Shown piece by piece: positions 31,394-32,085 of a DNA stretch of 32,085 bases. Every line of letters starts with the position of its first letter. The first letter of the stretch is position 1. Source of the DNA: Thermoplasmata archaeon (GTDB lineage: Archaea > Thermoplasmatota > Thermoplasmata > Lutacidiplasmatales > UBA184). Below the pieces are notes generated by a model. The model was not told where the DNA came from, did no database searches, and saw only the letters and a list, made by a program, of their open reading frames with translations. The position numbers were made by a program, and so were the translations under genes. The stretch lies in the NCBI GenBank assembly GCA_021806135.1, contig JAJZYB010000023.1, forward strand, positions 1 to 32,085, read 5' to 3'.

Positions 31394-31892
31394 TGACCTC
31401 GAACCGGAGGAGCCGGGCGAGACGGTCGAGGATGATGAGCCCCTCCTCCAGGCCCGGACCCTGCACGCCGATGCCCTCCAACAGGAGCGTCACCCGCCCC
31501 CGGTGCGCGGGGTCCACCAGGACCTTCCAGGCCTCGGGCTGGAAGTACGATTCCCCCAGGCTGTAGAGATCCGGATCCTTGAACGAGTCCAGGGCCACCT
31601 GCGCCAGCTGGGTGGTGTGGGCCACGGCGGGCAGGGAAGGGATGATCCAGCGGTGATCGGCGGGGAAGACCGTGCTGATTTCGAGGTCCCGGGCCCGCTC
31701 GGTCAGCGTTCCTTCCGGCGCGGCATAGTAGGTCTCCCGGCCCTGGCCGCTGAGCATGCTCGCGAGGCTGAGCAACCGGTCCTTCACCGACCGGCCGCCC
31801 CCGCGGGGGGGCAGGTAGATGATGCGGGTGACCCCCGGAGGAACGTCGATCTCCCCGGAAGAATCGTTGGTGGCATCCTCGGGCCCGGCCAC
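31380..31892 (-). CDS. Hypothetical protein, possible alpha/beta fold
   Basis: A 170-residue protein that I do not recognise. The pattern alternates strand-like (TRIIYLPP, WKVLVDP, VTLLLEGIG, FEVIIVA) and helix-like (SVKDRLLSLASMLSG, TERARDLE, LEEGLIILDRLARLL) segments, which suggests a Rossmann-like or RecA-like alpha/beta domain; there is no Walker A motif. The last strand ends at the C-terminus (EVIIVA), so the fold seems complete. The GTG at 31892 is the start; ATTAAG (31926-31931 on the minus strand) is ~36 nt upstream. Its 3' end overlaps the helicase 3' end by 14 nt. Its good strand/helix pattern supports a real gene. Confidence 0.6.
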   Translation of the reverse strand: MAGPEDATNDSSGEIDVPPGVTRIIYLPPRGGGRSVKDRLLSLASMLSGQGRETYYAAPEGTLTERARDLEISTVFPADHRWIIPSLPAVAHTTQLAQVALDSFKDPDLYSLGESYFQPEAWKVLVDPAHRGRVTLLLEGIGVQGPGLEEGLIILDRLARLLRFEVIIVA

Positions 31893-31977
31893 GGTCCACC
31901 CCGGAGCCTGTTCCCCCTGATGGCACTTAATCCTTCCCGCCGGCGCGTGGGTTCACCGCTCTGACTTCCAATAACCG

Positions 31978-32085
31978 TCAGACGCACCCCCCCTCCTGAT
32001 CGGGGGCGGATGCGACCGAGGTCGCCCAGGCGGACAGGGTGGGTTCCAACGGGCCCTCTCCCGCGATCAACCTCACCAGCTCCTC
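31978..32085 (-). CDS. Possible 3' end of a minus-strand gene running off the window
   Basis: Read from the right edge on the minus strand, one frame gives 35 residues (EELVRLIAGEGPLEPTLSAW, then ending DQEGGCV) and a TGA at 31978-31980. The amphipathic helix-like start looks like real protein, but another minus-strand frame is also open across this stretch, so this call is weak. Confidence 0.35.
   Translation of the reverse strand, partial: EELVRLIAGEGPLEPTLSAWATSVASAPDQEGGCV

Noticed and set aside
1-32085. Mobile elements, CRISPR arrays, defence genes, prophage genes
   Set aside because: No transposase or integrase motifs, no regularly spaced repeats, no att-like duplication beside the tRNA-Leu 3' end were seen.

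Overview
The window is GC-rich and archaeal, most likely euryarchaeal; by inference it is an aerobic or facultative member of the Thermoplasmatota, but the lineage cannot be fixed from this sequence alone. The archaeal markers are an archaeal/eukaryote-type ProRS with a zinc-binding C-terminal domain, RNA polymerase subunit L, transcription factor S, Alba, the wyosine enzyme Taw2, a TrmB-type regulator, KptA and a Hef-type helicase. Many genes have a short AT island (CTTAAT, TTTAAG, TATAAT) centred about 25-30 nt before the start codon and no Shine-Dalgarno sequence, which points to widespread leaderless transcription. GTG and TTG starts are common.

Layout. 1-5.1 kb: the 3' part of proS, a small two-helix membrane protein, a TPR protein that looks like an AAA-STAND regulator without its ATPase, a MenG/UbiE methyltransferase and a class I aminotransferase. 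5.1-8.1 kb (minus strand): aspA, then a trmB-like regulator whose 3' end overlaps taw2. 8.3-12.2 kb: a DUF1614-like/RDD membrane fusion that overlaps alba tail to tail, tRNA-Leu(GAG), a zinc-ribbon/helical protein 17 nt after the tRNA, and a GNAT acetyltransferase. 12.4-18.8 kb: one 2110-residue surface protein with about nine PKD-like domains and a C-terminal amphipathic/membrane module. 19-22.1 kb (minus strand): purD, tfs and asnS; tfs and asnS share an ATGA overlap. 22.2-23.9 kb (plus strand): rpoL, kptA and a winged-helix/coiled-coil protein. 23.9-29.7 kb (minus strand): an ArsB/NhaD-type permease, a Pho84-type MFS phosphate permease, an aldehyde dehydrogenase and a membrane glycosyltransferase. 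29.8-31.4 kb: a Hef-type helicase ending in a PCNA-interaction motif, overlapping tail to tail with a protein of unknown function. The right edge may hold the 3' end of another minus-strand gene.

Most of the window is housekeeping: translation and tRNA modification (proS, asnS, taw2, kptA, tRNA-Leu), transcription (rpoL, tfs), chromatin (alba), purine synthesis (purD), quinone synthesis (menG) and repair (hef). The surface and transport genes form the accessory part. I see no insertion sequence, integrase, CRISPR array, restriction or defence island. The best candidates for undescribed biology are the giant PKD protein with its C-terminal membrane module, the DUF1614-RDD fusion overlapping alba, and the unrecognised small proteins at 10.7, 23.3 and 31.4 kb. 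Every gap between genes is shorter than 300 bases.
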